Of a DNA stretch of 64,000 bases, positions 1 through 12,900 are shown one piece after another; position 1 is the stretch's first letter, and each line of letters opens with the position of its first letter. This DNA comes from Undaria pinnatifida (Eukaryota; Sar; Phaeophyceae; Laminariales; Alariaceae). Under the pieces are notes generated by a model, which saw only the letters and a program-made list of their open reading frames with translations, searched no databases and was not told where the DNA came from. Made by a program: the position numbers and the translations under genes. The stretch is from NCBI GenBank assembly GCA_012845835.1, contig JABAKD010000002.1, positions 25,696,210-25,760,209 of the forward strand. The letters are read 5' to 3'.

Positions 1-472
1 GCTACCTGGTAGCTCTTTTGGCACCCATCTGTACCGAAAGAAAAAAGAACGAGTGCGATCTAATCAAGCGTCTACTGTAGGTCGAGTGCGCAGCCGTGGT
101 GTTATTAGTATCGATATGCTTCGAGCGCGCAGCAATACTGTCAATAATAGTATCGACATGCTGCATGCGTATCGTACAGCTCCGCACACTGCTGTTCGGA
201 CGAACCCCTTCCCCAGCAGCCCGGGCCATTTGGTGTAATCGATGCTTCAATGACTAGGGCACGCAACAAATGAGTTCCCTCACCGTCCCCTCGCCCCTCC
301 TTCCACCTCGCCCCCCTCTCCCCCCCTTCCAACCCCCATCCCTAAACACATTGTAACATGATCAGGATGCACCCTCCCCCCATTCCCTCGCCCGCTCTGT
401 CTGCTTGCCTCGAAGGGGTGCGGTGCCGCCAAAAAGCTAAGCACAAACGCCGCGGAGATACCTGGAGTTTCA
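1..472. other. No supported gene
   Basis: I see no convincing coding region here. The pyrimidine-rich stretch at 285-400 could precede a splice acceptor for the G-rich exon that follows. Confidence 0.4.
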
Positions 473-1081
473 GACCGTGGCGGACGCGTGAGTGACGCCC
501 GCGCTGGGCCCGCGATGCCCACGTGGAAGGCGCGCAAGGAGATAGACGGAGCGCGGGGCCGAGGCGGTGGTGGCGGTGGCAGGGGCTACCCCAGGGGCAG
601 GGGGGGCGGAAAACGAGGCGGTAGAGGGGAGACGGGTGGAGGTGGCGGTGGTGGTGGTAGAGGGCGTGGTGGGGATGGCGGAGGTGGTCGGGGTTGGGGT
701 GGTGGGGGTGGTGGGGGTTGGAGTGGTCAGGGCGGTGTTTGGAGTAGTGGGGGCGGGGGTTGGAGTGGTGGGGGCGGGGGTTGGAGTGGTGGGGGCGGGG
801 GTTGGGGTGGGAGGGGCGAGGGTTGGGGTGGTGGGGGCGGGAGTTGGGGTGGTGGGGGCGGGGGTTGGGGTGGGGGCGGGGGTGGGGGCGGGGGTGGGGG
901 TGGCGATTGGGGTGGAGGAGGCAGGGGTGGGGGTGGGGGGCATTGGGGTGGAAATGGGAGGGGGCAACATCGTGGATCCGGCGGCGCTCAAGGCGGGCGT
1001 GAAGGCGCGGGCGGCCGCTCGGGCGGGAGGCAGGGGCATGCCGGCTACAAGAGGAAGTGGACGGGGCGCGGAAACCACTGA
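473..1081 (+). CDS. Possible terminal exon of a Gly/Arg-rich (RGG-type) protein
   Basis: An acceptor-like site (TTTCAG at 467-472) is followed by an open frame to the TGA at 1079-1081. The frame begins with a mixed, lysine-containing segment, then RGG-like units, then about 110 residues that are almost pure glycine with W, R and S, then a basic end, KRKWTGRGNH. Glycine-rich RGG tails are typical of RNA-binding proteins. If real, the rest of the gene lies left of the window. No folded domain is visible, and low-complexity G-rich DNA easily leaves several frames open: the opposite strand is also open as a Pro/Thr-rich frame. The call is therefore tentative. Confidence 0.3.
   Translation, partial: DRGGRVSDARAGPAMPTWKARKEIDGARGRGGGGGGRGYPRGRGGGKRGGRGETGGGGGGGGRGRGGDGGGGRGWGGGGGGGWSGQGGVWSSGGGGWSGGGGGWSGGGGGWGGRGEGWGGGGGSWGGGGGGWGGGGGGGGGGGGDWGGGGRGGGGGHWGGNGRGQHRGSGGAQGGREGAGGRSGGRQGHAGYKRKWTGRGNH
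640..960 (+). repeat. G-rich tandem repeat (GGTGGGGGCGGGGGTTGGAGT-like)
   Basis: Units of about 18-27 bases built from GGTGGGGGCGGGGGTTGG recur for about 300 bp with almost no C or A on the plus strand. Runs of three or more G spaced by 1-4 bases could form G-quadruplexes. Confidence 0.7.
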
Positions 1082-2884
1082 GCACCGAATTAGGGTTGTG
1101 TGCAGTATCGTGGGGAATCCAGTGGATATGTCGTGGCGCTATATCGTAGCAACACTCGGTGAAAAATCGACGAGCAGTAGGATTGCTGAACCCTATGCGC
1201 GATAAAAAGTGAAGGCAAGAACCGGGGAGAAGAAGGGACGACACCTGTGACCACGGCTTGTCCAGAAGCTGGAAAGTAGAAGTGTAAAAAATAAAATAAA
1301 AATTGTTGCGCTCCATTGCGGAATAAGATCTGGATGTATCGGGTCACGTACGAGTCGTAGCACGTACGAGTACGTCAACTCGTACTACTGCTGTACAGGT
1401 CGAAAACTTTTCGCCGGGTCCGCTTTTTGTGGTGCTGCTGTTCCCTTTGTAGGTTGTATTTCCCCATGTTAGGCCAGGTCTTCTCGGGGCGTTGATGTTC
1501 GAAGAGTGCCGAGTGCCGATTTATATCTCTTTTTCGCAGTGTGGAGGTGGGCCGCACGCGCGCAGCGCGAAATGGAGTTATTGTCGGTGGCAGACTCTCA
1601 TCTTTTTTTGTATCAGGGAACTGCAGAATGGGATGACAGTTGTTGTTCTTTATTGAGTTGACACGCTACATGTCTGCATTATACGATATACGGTTGTTAC
1701 ATTTATTGTTGCTATACATACATGAATAGCATAGCGCTGTTATTTGTTGGCTCTACAAACCAAGAATGATAACCCCCCACACACATACACACAACCCCTT
1801 CGACTGTCTAGGGGAGGGGTATGTCGACTTTCTACAAGAAAATTGTCCTTCCTCGTCGCTCCCTAACATTCCGCGACGCGCACGCGCGGCGGCAGCAGCG
1901 GCGGCGGTAGTTAATTGCCAGACGCCGCTGCTCTACGGTCGAAGGCGACTCTCGGTTTTCTGCTGCTTCGCTTGACGAAATCTTGGCGCACCATACAGGC
2001 GAAGGCGTTTTTTTCTATTAGTAGTAAGACTCCCGGGGCGGTCGTCTCGAACCCAAAACATGTTACACATCACATGGTCATGCCTCTCGCTAATGGGTTG
2101 GGGGTGCAAACAAGCAGTGCAAAACACCCAAACGCATGAGTAAAATAATATTACCCCCACCCACCCCCATCTACCCCGTCCTACCCCACCCCCCTGCCCA
2201 ACCCCACCCTACTCGACCCCCCCTCTCCTCATACTTGCCAGCAACAAGAATGGGAGCAAACCACACACAGTAGCGTTCTCGCGAACCACGCAAATAAAAA
2301 ACTGTCAAACATGACAAAACAATCGCGATTATGGAGCGGGCACTGCGTTGCGTCGCGCCGCGTCACCTCATACTTGACGCTACGTCACCGCGAACTCCGA
2401 CCGACAAAAACTACGAACAAATATTACTCTTGAACCCTCATCTTTAAAATTATCACCAACATCCTCCTTGCCATCATAGCTCGCATGGTCTTCATCGTCA
2501 TCGTAACCCTCAAGGTCATCAACACTATCATCGTCACAGCCCACAAAAAATAAGAACAAAGACAGACCACCCCAAACACACAAAGGATGGTGCCGACAAC
2601 ATAGCGGCGACATACATGGCATCACCACTCGCCTTGCACGCAAACATTCTTCAACAGCCCCAGTCGTCGACAGCTTCCAAGCACAGACACTACAGCGGAA
2701 TGGCGTTCCAGTTTTCTGATTGGAAATGACTTTCTATACTAAAGTAACGATACACCTACTTCCAACCAACAGCAGTAGTCCTAGTGTTCGACGTTATCAG
2801 TCCACGGGCGGGCGTGATAAAGGCCATATGAGAGCCCGCGTATTCACTCGGGCTGGCCCAAACAATAACAGGGGCTTTAACGGT

Positions 2885-3080
2885 GCATGACCCGACCCGC
2901 AGGTTCGTTCAGGGCGTTTTCAAACGCCCCCGTGTCGAGTCGTGTCGGGACGGGTCGGGTCAGGAGGTGTTCTAAATCACACGGGTCTTGTTGGGTCGGA
3001 TTAGGAGGCTTCAAACTTTACGGGTCGGGCTGGTTAACCCTGACCTGACCCGCGAGAAGCGACCCGACCCGCGAAAGTCC
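2885..3080 (+). repeat. GGGTCGGG-rich dispersed repeat, copy 1
   Basis: GGGTCGGG/CCCGACCC motifs recur, with an internal order (GGAGG..TTCAAA, ACGGGTCGGGC, CCTGACC, CCCGCGAGAA) that is repeated in reverse complement at 53945-54065. It is therefore a dispersed element rather than a local simple repeat. Confidence 0.55.
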
Positions 3081-3082
3081 TT

Positions 3083-3350
3083 GAAAAAACGACACAACAC
3101 CGCCACTCCCCCCGCCCAGCTAGACCGGTGTTGAGCTTTTCCACACTCTACAGCAGTACCACTCAACTCAAAAGACGAAACAACACGCCCCCCCTCCCCG
3201 CCCGCCCGGCTAGTCCGGCATTCAGCTGTTCCACAAGCTATAGTAGTATCACCCAACCTGAAAAACGACACAACACAGCCCCCCCCCCCGTCCAGCTAGA
3301 CCGGTACTTAGCTTCTCGACAAGCTGCAGCAATACCATCCTACAAGTAGT
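3083..3350 (+). repeat. Three tandem copies of a unit of about 90 bp
   Basis: The phrase CGACACAACAC...CCAGCTAGACCGGT...AGCTT followed by a CAGCAGTACCA-like end recurs three times, starting near 3090, 3178 and 3266, with point changes. Confidence 0.65.
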
Positions 3351-3526
3351 GCACCGGTATCCGGTGTGATATATACACCTACTGTCCATCGCGACCTTGC
3401 CGATCGCAACAAAAAAAACACAGTAACACAAAAGCACGAAACGAAAATACAGAAAAACAACACACAACAGTATGCAAGTCTATCAGCATTAATGTTCTCC
3501 ACCATATTTCGCTGATACTGCTGGCG

Positions 3527-3644
3527 TTGTTCCTGCTACTGTTGCTGTTGTTGTTGCTGCTGCTGCTGCTGTCGCCGCCGCCGCCGCTGCCGCTGCCGCT
3601 GCCGCTGCCGCTGCTGCTACTACTGCTGCTGCTACTGCTACTGG

Positions 3645-3720
<76 letters not shown>

Positions 3721-3850
3721 GCTGCTGCTGCTGCCGGTGCTGCTGTTGCTGCTACTGCTGCTGCGGTCGCTACTGCTGCCGCTGCCGGTGTCGCTACTAC
3801 TGCCGCTGCTACTGCTACTACTGGTGTTCCCTCCTGCTGCAGCTGGCACT
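3527..3850. repeat. (CTG/CAG)n trinucleotide tract downstream of SEC15
   Basis: About 320 bp of CTG units with CTA, CCG and TTG interruptions. It begins about 90 bp past the Sec15 stop codon, so on the Sec15 sense strand it is an interrupted CAG/TAG tract probably lying in the 3' UTR. Long Leu, Ser and other homopolymer frames here are by-products of the repeat. Confidence 0.85.
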
Positions 3851-3942
3851 GCCGCCGTTACTGTTGCTGCGCTGCTGTCGCTGCTACCGTCGTCGTCACC
3901 GTCATTTTCATCGTCGTCGTCATCGTCATCGCCGTCGTCTTA

Positions 3943-6900
3943 TCACCCTTGCTGTTTCAAGCGCTTGAGGATCGCCGTCACTCTTGCAGGGTCTATTTGA
4001 GGCACCTCGTCGCCCACGGTGTTTCGAATTTTCGCCGCGAGGCTGAGATCTCGGTACTTCTCCAACATAGTCTCGAGATGCCGCACGTCCAGCCTAGGGT
4101 AGGCCAGCGCAAGGCGGGCCGGATCGGTCGCCATATCGAGGTTGTCCCTGTGCATGTCAAGGCCGCCATTATAGCAAAACAAAACGTGAAGGAAGAGGAT
4201 TGGGGTGGGTGGGTGGGGTGGGGTGGGGCGGGATAGGTTGAGGAGGCGGGGGGTGGGGTGGGGGGATTCATTAACTGCTGAGATGGTGAACAGTCTTGGG
4301 ATACAGACCGACACCAAAAACGTTACTTGCGGGTACGACTACCGCTGCCGCTGACGTTACCATGTACCAGGCACAGAGCAGTAGCGGCGCAATTACCCAG
4401 AACAACTCGGCCACAAAGGCTATGCTCAACAAATCGCCAAAAAAAAACAGCGCGGAGCTATCACCACCCAGCCTGTCAGCAAGCAACATCCGGTGGCGCA
4501 GTCCCCTTGCTTCACGCTGCGGGACCGAGAGCTATAACTCGAAGCATTTGCAAATCGCTTATTACGCCCGTAGTATTAGTAACAATAGCACCCGGCTCCT
4601 TAGAAACCTCCGGCGGCGCGCTTCCATTCCTCTGCTCTACCGCAATGAGCTAGTACTATTCGCAGAATTGTCAAATCGTGTATCATCCTCGTATGCATTT
4701 CTCTTACGTGAGAACGATGTCGACAAGCTGCGATATCTTGGCGAAACATTCTCGCAAGGTGCCGATTCCGCTCTCGTCGGCGAAGTCCGTTAGAGCCGCG
4801 ATGTCCAAGCTCACATTGTGGACCCCCAGGACGTTGAGGGTGCGCACCTGCATTTACGCGGGGACAATCAAACACGGGGGCCATGAAAAATTGATTCAGC
4901 GCTCTCTTTTGGGGAGGGACAACAACACCATACGTATAAAACGTTGCTTTCAGAACTCGGGGCGGCCTTATATACGGCACGGTATACCAGGTATTTCCGA
5001 GAAGAGGAAAGGGGGGGCGAAAGTCGCAAGCAAAGAGAGACCATACCTTGCTGGCGAAATCGAGAAAACGAAAAAAAAAGAAAAAAAATGGCAGCATCTA
5101 ACACGCGCACACACATGGTTAGTGCCAATTTATGTCCTTGCTGTCACTACTGGCCAGCAGCGGCAACCCTCTCCCGGGCTACCCTTTGTAACCTTTCTTA
5201 AGAACTGCAAGCGAAAAACTATCCCACACTGAAACTCAAGTGATTTGTACCCACAAACGTGGGGGTAATTCTGAAAGAGCCAAGAACCGTAGGCTCACGC
5301 ACAACAAAAACAGAGGGCTTGCAACAAACGTTTTCAGGGCGAACGCACTGCAAAAACGAGTATCGGCAAAGACAGAACCGTGACTGGCAGGGGTGCCAGG
5401 AATCTATGCCAACGCACAGCACAGCAGTCTGCGCGGCTCAAGACTTGCCCGGCAGAAATCCGTCGCCCGACATCGGACAAATACGAACAGCAATCGGCTA
5501 CAAAAACACGCAACAAATCGTCCGCGCTCTCCTGCTCGAGAACTATTTTGCAAGCAGGCGGTGAAACTGCGAAGACAGCACCTCTTCACCTGTATTACCC
5601 CCTTGCATGGGTCCATATCCAATAACGAGGGAAATCGAGTTTACAATTCAAACCGCACCAAGAACTATGGAACCCTTAAAAATAGAGAACCCATACAAAT
5701 ATGAAACCCATAAAAAAAGGAAACCCATAAAAACAGGGAAACCGTAAAAACAGGGAACCCGAAAAAAGGTATGGAACCCTCAACAACAAGGAACCCATGA
5801 AAGTAGGGAACCCTTCACCTTAGGGAACCCTCAAACAAGATGGAAAAAAAAAGAGGGAACCCCATGAAAAACGGGAATGTTTTCCAGATGGCTATTACAA
5901 CTGCCGACCACCGAGCACCAACGCACACAACAAGCTGACCACAGTTACATGTACCCCGCTGCGTGAGTTTCGAGCGACAGCTACATACTATTACACACCC
6001 CTTGTGCGGGTTTCTATGTATATCCAGGCCAAGGCTACAGGGGGGAGGGGGGGGGGTACCCCCATTTTCCCCATTTTCCCTACCGAGTGTGAGCCACTCG
6101 CGCGAGTGACAATTTACCTCACGGGCGATAATACTCCAGGCGATGTTTTTGGCGCAGCGTAGGTTACCATTCCATTGCGCACTAATACGGAAAAGGTATA
6201 ACAGCACTAAACCTTAAAACGGCTAAGTAATACGGGAGTGGAGTCACTCTCGCAGTGACCTCGAGCCGCTGCAAAAATAGCCCCCAAAAGTGACCCCCCC
6301 TACTGCATCCTTGGCGTCAGGCATGTTCAAGCACCTTACTCCATGTTGTCCGGGAGTTCGTGTTCACAACGGGAACACTCGGGCGGCGGGAAGGGAACGG
6401 CCAAAACCGGCGCTTTCGCACCTGCTTCTTCACCTTAGAAAAAGGTGGACAGGGCAAAGACGTTTTCACAGCAGTTGTACTCCTGTCTGCTGGCCTCAAC
6501 CCTTTTCCCATCTTAAAAATAAATCTATTTTTCAAGCTGATTCTCCCCAAAAGCGTGTTTTTTCGAAGAACTTAAGGCACGGCGAGACATGGACGTTCCA
6601 CAACCAGCGCGCGGCGACGAAAAAAAAGCGCCCCACCCAGGGTACAACAGCACGGCAGTTTCGTCCATACCGCCGGAAAAGTTGCGTTTATGCAGCCTGG
6701 TCGGTAGTTTTAAGTGGTCGCTGGCACGCGGGAACCAACAAAAAAGTGCGACCGGGTAAAAAACGGTACCAAAGGGCGGCAGTTCATGTTACTACTGCGG
6801 TCTGTGATGTATGTGTAGGGCGCAAACATACAACCCTGCGCGCTAGAAGCGCTGTTGATTTCGAACTGCACCGAAAGGTATCTATCTCGCCGTCGTATTA

Positions 6901-9900
6901 TCTGTAGCAGTCGCCAAATCAGGGAACAAGATAAATGTAAGATTATATGACCTGAGGTACAAGCAGCGTTCACGCGCCTGACCAAGAAGTCGAGGGCGAG
7001 AGATACCACCACCACTGCCACCGTTACCTCCACGTCCACGACAACCGCCGCGACCTCCACCACCACCGCCAAAAACACCAACACCATCATCACGACTACC
7101 GCCGCCGCCACCGCCGCCACCGCCGCCACCGCCACCACCGCCACTACCCCCCCCTCCCCAACCTTCTACTCTAGAAAAATAAACAAAACTCACATTGGGC
7201 CCAGTGACTTGTTCCAAAATAGCGTTGCACACATGCGTCATGCACGTGAAGTGCACGGCTTCACGGATGCTCGCAGGAAGGGTGGCCAGGTTCATAAACG
7301 TCACGCGGAGGTAGTTGATTAGGTCGTCCGCGTACGGGTGCGCCTGCCTCCGCATGGAGGTCGGCTCCCAGTTCACGAATTCCATCCCGGCAAGGAGGTC
7401 GTCTGCTTTGCTTCGGACCAGCTCGAAGATAAGGTCGCGGGCGCGGTCGCTGATGTCTTCCAGCACCTGCCAAAAACAAACGCGCGCATATTAACACGTG
7501 TAGTGGTACCGGTGCGTACATGCGTGCGCGTATGTGTGCGAGCGTGCGTGCGTGCGTGAGGTGTGCGTATTTGCTGTAGCGTTTAACGCGTGGATGTATT
7601 TTGGATTTGCGTCTGAACGTATCTGGCACACACAACCAATACGGGTGCGTACATGCGCGCGTGTGTTCGTGCGTGTGTGCCTGAGTGCGTGTGTGAGGTG
7701 TGCGTGTTTGCTCCTAGTGTTTGACGCGTGTACGTATTTTTGGATTTGCGTCTGGACGTACCTGGTACAACCAAACAACCAACCATCCTAATTAAACCAA
7801 CCAAAAAACAACCAACCAACTCCAGTACCGACGGTAAATACACCCGGACTTTCTTTTTATGTTACCGACATGTGCAGCCACTCTGGCGACGTCCCGTTCG
7901 TGTTACTCACCTTAATCAATCAACCAACCAACCCACAAAAAACACACACATAACGACCAACCAAACAAACACACAGCCAACCCGATAAACAACCAACCAA
8001 CCAACCAAACAACCAAACAACCAAACAACCAAACAAACAATCAACCAAACAACCAACCAAACAACCAACCAAACAACCAACCAACCAAGCAAACAACCAA
8101 ACCACCAATCAATCAAACAACCAACCAAACAACCAACCAGCCAATCAACCAACCAAACAACCAACAGGAATACCCACGATATAAACACCCGGAGATTTTT
8201 CGTTCACCTTTCCCGACATGCGGAGCCACTCCGGTGCCGTCCCATCCGTATTGGACGACTTGCCCCCCCACGCCAAATCCCCGAACTGCATGCCCGCCAG
8301 CACGTCCCACAACGCGGACGCCAAGAAGACCGGAAGTTTCGCGAGGTTCTGCGACGGCAACAAGAAGAAAAATACAAAGCAAACAGAAAAGGCGCGTTTT
8401 TTGTTGTCTGATTTCGATGAAAATACAGGTCGGCATGTTTGACAGAATGCGCGTTGATGGTTGACATCGGGCGTTTCGCGAGGTTCTGGGACGAGGAAAA
8501 AAACGGGGGGAAATACCGCAACGAAAACGCGCGGCGTCGGCTGGTGTTGACGGCTGGTTGTTGGAAGTTATGACAGAATGTGCGTCGTTGGTTGACATCA
8601 GGGGTTTCGCGAGGTTCCTGGACCCCGAAAAAACGGGAACGGCAACAAAGAAAACGCGCGGTGTTGGTTCATTCGGACGAAAAGCAGGCTGCTGTTTTCG
8701 CACAATGTGTGCGTTGTTTTCGACGAAATGCAGGTTGTTGTTTGGTATTGACAAAAAGGTGCCTTGTTGGTTGACATAAAAATATCGTTGAGTGACACCT
8801 CAGGCGCATTGGTTGACAAAAAGAAAAAGCGAGCTGCCTGGAAAAAACGAGATTAGGTTTGACAAAAATGAGCTTGGGTTGACCGAAACGCCCGCAGGTT
8901 GGCACAAAACGCACGTTGCTTGACAAAAACCCGGATGGTTGTTGCAGGAACGAACGCGCATGGCTGTCGCTGCCGCGGTCGCAGTGGCGGTGATGGTGGC
9001 CACCGCGGCATTAGGTGGTGTCCGTTAGTCATCAGGCAACGGTGCAGCAAAGGCAACGACAACACATGAAACGACCCCCCCCCCTTCCAACCCCCCCCCC
9101 CCCCCCACCAATTCCAACAAATGTCTACACAGAGAGAAACGGCGCCCCTGAAGAAATACCGAAAAACATTCGCGGAGCCAAGCCGTGGCAGGAATTTTGC
9201 CCTTTTGGCCCCAAACATGTACCACTCGCGAAAATCCTTGGTATTTCCATCCGATCTGCACTTTACGGGGGGATTTGTTGGATGTATCTATTAATAGTCC
9301 ATGGGATTGTGTATCAGCCTTAAAGCTTTGGAAATTCAGATGGAAAAAATGTCGGAAAATAAAAAATTACAGCATCCGCCACACGAAGCGATCCGGGCCG
9401 CTGGAGTAAGGGATGCGTCCGAACCAAACCATCCATGTAAGAAGCTGTGCGACACGGTGTATCATAGCACGGTAACACTCGTACTTGCTTGATGCTCTTC
9501 CTGGACGCTTGGAAAATAACGCACTCGTCGCTTCTCTTGGTCGAAATGCATGGGCCTCAAAAGGGCTTGAAATGTTTTTCTCGCTCAAAAATCGGTTGTT
9601 GGGTGAATTATAGAGCTCCCTGGGGGAGGATCCTCCCAAAACTAACGCGCTACCCCTATAGTCTTATGCCGTACGCGTCCGTCCGTCTGTCCGTCCGCGC
9701 GAGAGAAACACCAGCACACACGCCCGTCCGCTCACCGCGCTGTTGACGGAAATCTGGCTAGCCTTGAGGATGTGCATGTCTTTCTCCGCATCGTGTAGCT
9801 GGTCCAGCATCAGCGACTGCACTACCACGGTGCCGTTCCGAAGGGACTTGAACACCAGAGCGCCGGCACTAGGCACTTCCAGGTGGGACAGGAAGGTCAC

Positions 9901-12900
9901 CACAAGCGCCGACATCTGCGGGAGCCGCCGCGCATTCCGTCCCGGTCCAGTCAAGCAACAAAAGGGGATCACGAACGGGATGAGAAGCAAAGGAAAAGGA
10001 AGGGGAGGAGAAAAAACGCGAAACAACAAGCAACAAAAAAACATGAACGTTTGCGTCTTTGGCACCAACGTCATCGAGGAAACACCAGCGGTAGCACGCT
10101 GGCCAAAGGCAGAACGATTAACTCAAGCGCCAGCGGCGGGGGGGTGGGGGGGGCGGGGCGTACTCATTCGTTCATTCGTTGCTTGACATGGGCATTTGAC
10201 CATTGACCACGCATCCCTTTCGAGACGGAGCACCGTTCCTACTCCCAACAGAAACACCTCCAACATTTCGGCGCTCAGTACGTTTCTTCCATATATTATA
10301 TAAACACTGTTGCAGTTTTTATCTCCTTCCTCTTCGGCCGTCTGTGGCCACCATCTGTCTTATAGTATAGCGATCGTTTTCTCGATACTATCTAATCTAG
10401 TGCCACACCGGTCTGTTTTCCTCATCTCTTGCTGCAACACATTCCGTTCCTCTTTGTGCAGTTCACATTCTCCCACTATGTGGGCTCTGCTCTCGTCTGC
10501 ATTGCCACAAAAGCCAGCTCTGTGCGTCTCCCTCCCCCTTTATCCGACTACTGGTATACCTATTGCTTCTTTGTGGCAGGTCCGGGTCCCTACACGAAAA
10601 TGGGCGTGGTCCATTGAGCCGCGCACACACGATACAATTTCAATCTCTCTTTACACCCCGTGAATATCTAAATGTTCTTCTTCATTCACCATCTTTCTTG
10701 GCGCTAGTTTCCCTCTTCTATCCTTCATTTTCCTTCTGTCTTGTATCCCCCAAACTTCTCTATGGGCAGTCTTGGTTTCCCCCTAGGTCCTTTCATACTC
10801 TCTCCATACGCCATCCCACCTTATTCCAGTTCGCCCTTTTTGTACTTTCTCCCATACAGCCCTATCAACTATTATTGCTGGTGCAACCTCTTCTTTGGCA
10901 TGTTCCTTACTTGATATTGCCATTTCAACACGTCTCTTTGTTTGAAGTGGGTACATTCCCATATCTGCCCTTTAGTACTGCTGTATTACTCGCCGTAGTT
11001 GAGCATATTAGTATGTTCGGCTGCTGACATCTGTACTGTTTTCAGCTGTGTTGCTGACTCCTTGTTCCTTCCCATGCTTCTGCATATTCTAGTTTTGGCA
11101 CAGCCATATTTATCAGGATACATCTTTTGATTCTAGTGTCAACGTGCAAGTCTGTTAGGATCGCATCCATCTTGCCTACATGTGATTCACCCTTTCCTAT
11201 TACATTGGTTATATGCGCGTCCCAAGCGCAGTCTTTTGAGTAATCTGTGCCAAGCTATGTATACTGGTCTACGATCGGTAGTTCATTTCCCCCCCACTTC
11301 CATTTGGATGTTACCGGGTTCTTCTTATCTTCGTTACATGCAACTACGTCGTACCGCGCATGTTTTTACGTTCGCTGTCACTCTCAATTTACTAATGTAT
11401 TCTAGCGCCTTCGCAATTTGTTTTGCAGTCCTTCGGGTGTTTCAGATATCCACAAGAAAGCACCCGCAAACATCAGCCCCGACACCGTGTCTTCCCCCAC
11501 GGTGGCTCCCTGCTTTGCTGCTTCAACTGCTACTATCATGTCGCTAATATATACCTTGAACAGATTGGGTGATAACGTACATCCCTGTGCCACTCCTTGT
11601 AAAATATCAACATGGGAAGTAGTTCGATATTTCCCCGCCCAGCATCACAGCACTTTGAGCACATTCCGTGGTATTTTTCATCCTTCTCCACATCTTTCCT
11701 CTGATTCCAGTTTCTAACAACTTTTTCCACGACCCGTTTTTCCATACTCTGTCATACCAGTAGGCCTTTCGTACATTTAGAAAGAAACAATGTGTCAGCG
11801 GGGAGAGGGGGGACAAACACGGTCTCCTGATCGGTGGCGAGTAACGCACCTTGAGCAGCGCCAAGCCTATCTCGGGAACGGTCGCGGAGAAAGGGTACAT
11901 TGCCGGGAACTGCTGGGCGTCGTCCGTCTCCTCCTCTTCCTCCACGCCGAAGTAGAACGAGTCGTCGATCACCTTTTTTAAGCGGAGTATTTTCGGCGGT
12001 GGGAGTAATTAAAATGCTGCAAAAATGATCCTATTCTATTTCAACGTAGTTTGTCAAAAAAAAAGGGACGCAGTTCTCAAGGGGTGAAGTGTCGTGACAG
12101 CCGCTGTTTTGCATAGATGTATGTGTCCAAGATTTTCTCGAGGGCCTCTTGCGATAATTGATGTATTCATGCCCAACGTCACGTCCTATTTCCGAAGGCA
12201 ACGCACGACGACTCATCTGTAGGAGACGGCGAGAGACGTACAGCAACAGGGATGTTTTTAGCGTCGCTAGTGCTGCAAGGCGATGCTCCTACATAGCTCA
12301 TCTCGCATACTGGTGCAGAATATTAGAATTGTGATGGCCTGTATTTTTTGCTGTTTTTCTTCGGTGTCGTGTTTGCTATCTCGGCTTCTTTGCTCCTCGC
12401 AACACATTGGGTTAGGATCGTCACAGCCAACTCCACACTCTCGTGCACGATTGCAAGCATCCCACCATCACCAGCACAGCCCCCGTCATAATCGCCACCA
12501 CCAGTGCTCTATCATCACCGTCACCGCCATCACAATCAGTCGTATCTACACCACTGCTGTCTATAATCCCTTATCTCAGCCATCACCACCGCCACCACTC
12601 TATCATCAACGTCACCGCCAACAAACTACCACCTTCCACATCACCATCATCACCGCCCCTACCATACCATCACCGCACCTACCATACCATCACTGCCCCT
12701 ACCATACCATCACCGCCCCTACCATACCATCACCACGATACAAAACCCAGATAAACTCAACTCGCAGGGCGTGACGGTATATACGCTCTGCGAACTTTCG
12801 GACAAAGCCGTGGGTAACTGGTATTGTATAACATGCAAGCCAACACACCCGCAGGGCGTAACAGAAATATATGCTCTACGATTTTCCGGCCAAGCCGTGG

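Larger units (their letters stand above)
1085..3520. other. Intergenic region without a supported gene
   Basis: Several short frames are open but none has splice context or recognisable domains. The region carries AT-rich stretches and two repeat blocks, listed separately. Confidence 0.5.

Noticed and set aside
342-1316. Long minus-strand Pro/His/Thr-rich open frames opposite the G-rich tract
   Set aside because: They are explained by C-rich composition; there is no splice context or domain. The plus-strand RGG reading is slightly better, and even that is uncertain.
3527-4000. Poly-Leu and poly-Ser open frames
   Set aside because: By-products of the CTG repeat; the real coding text here is the Sec15 C-terminus on the minus strand.
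7916-8188. Val/Trp/Leu-rich membrane-like minus-strand frame
   Set aside because: Translation of the CCAA tetranucleotide repeat.
8208-8348. Treating this exon as a separate gene or an alternative exon
   Set aside because: It first looked unlike Sec15, but phases match on both sides and, joined to the preceding exon, ASQISVNSANLAKL aligns with the Sec15 QI..N..L segment, so it is a normal Sec15 exon.
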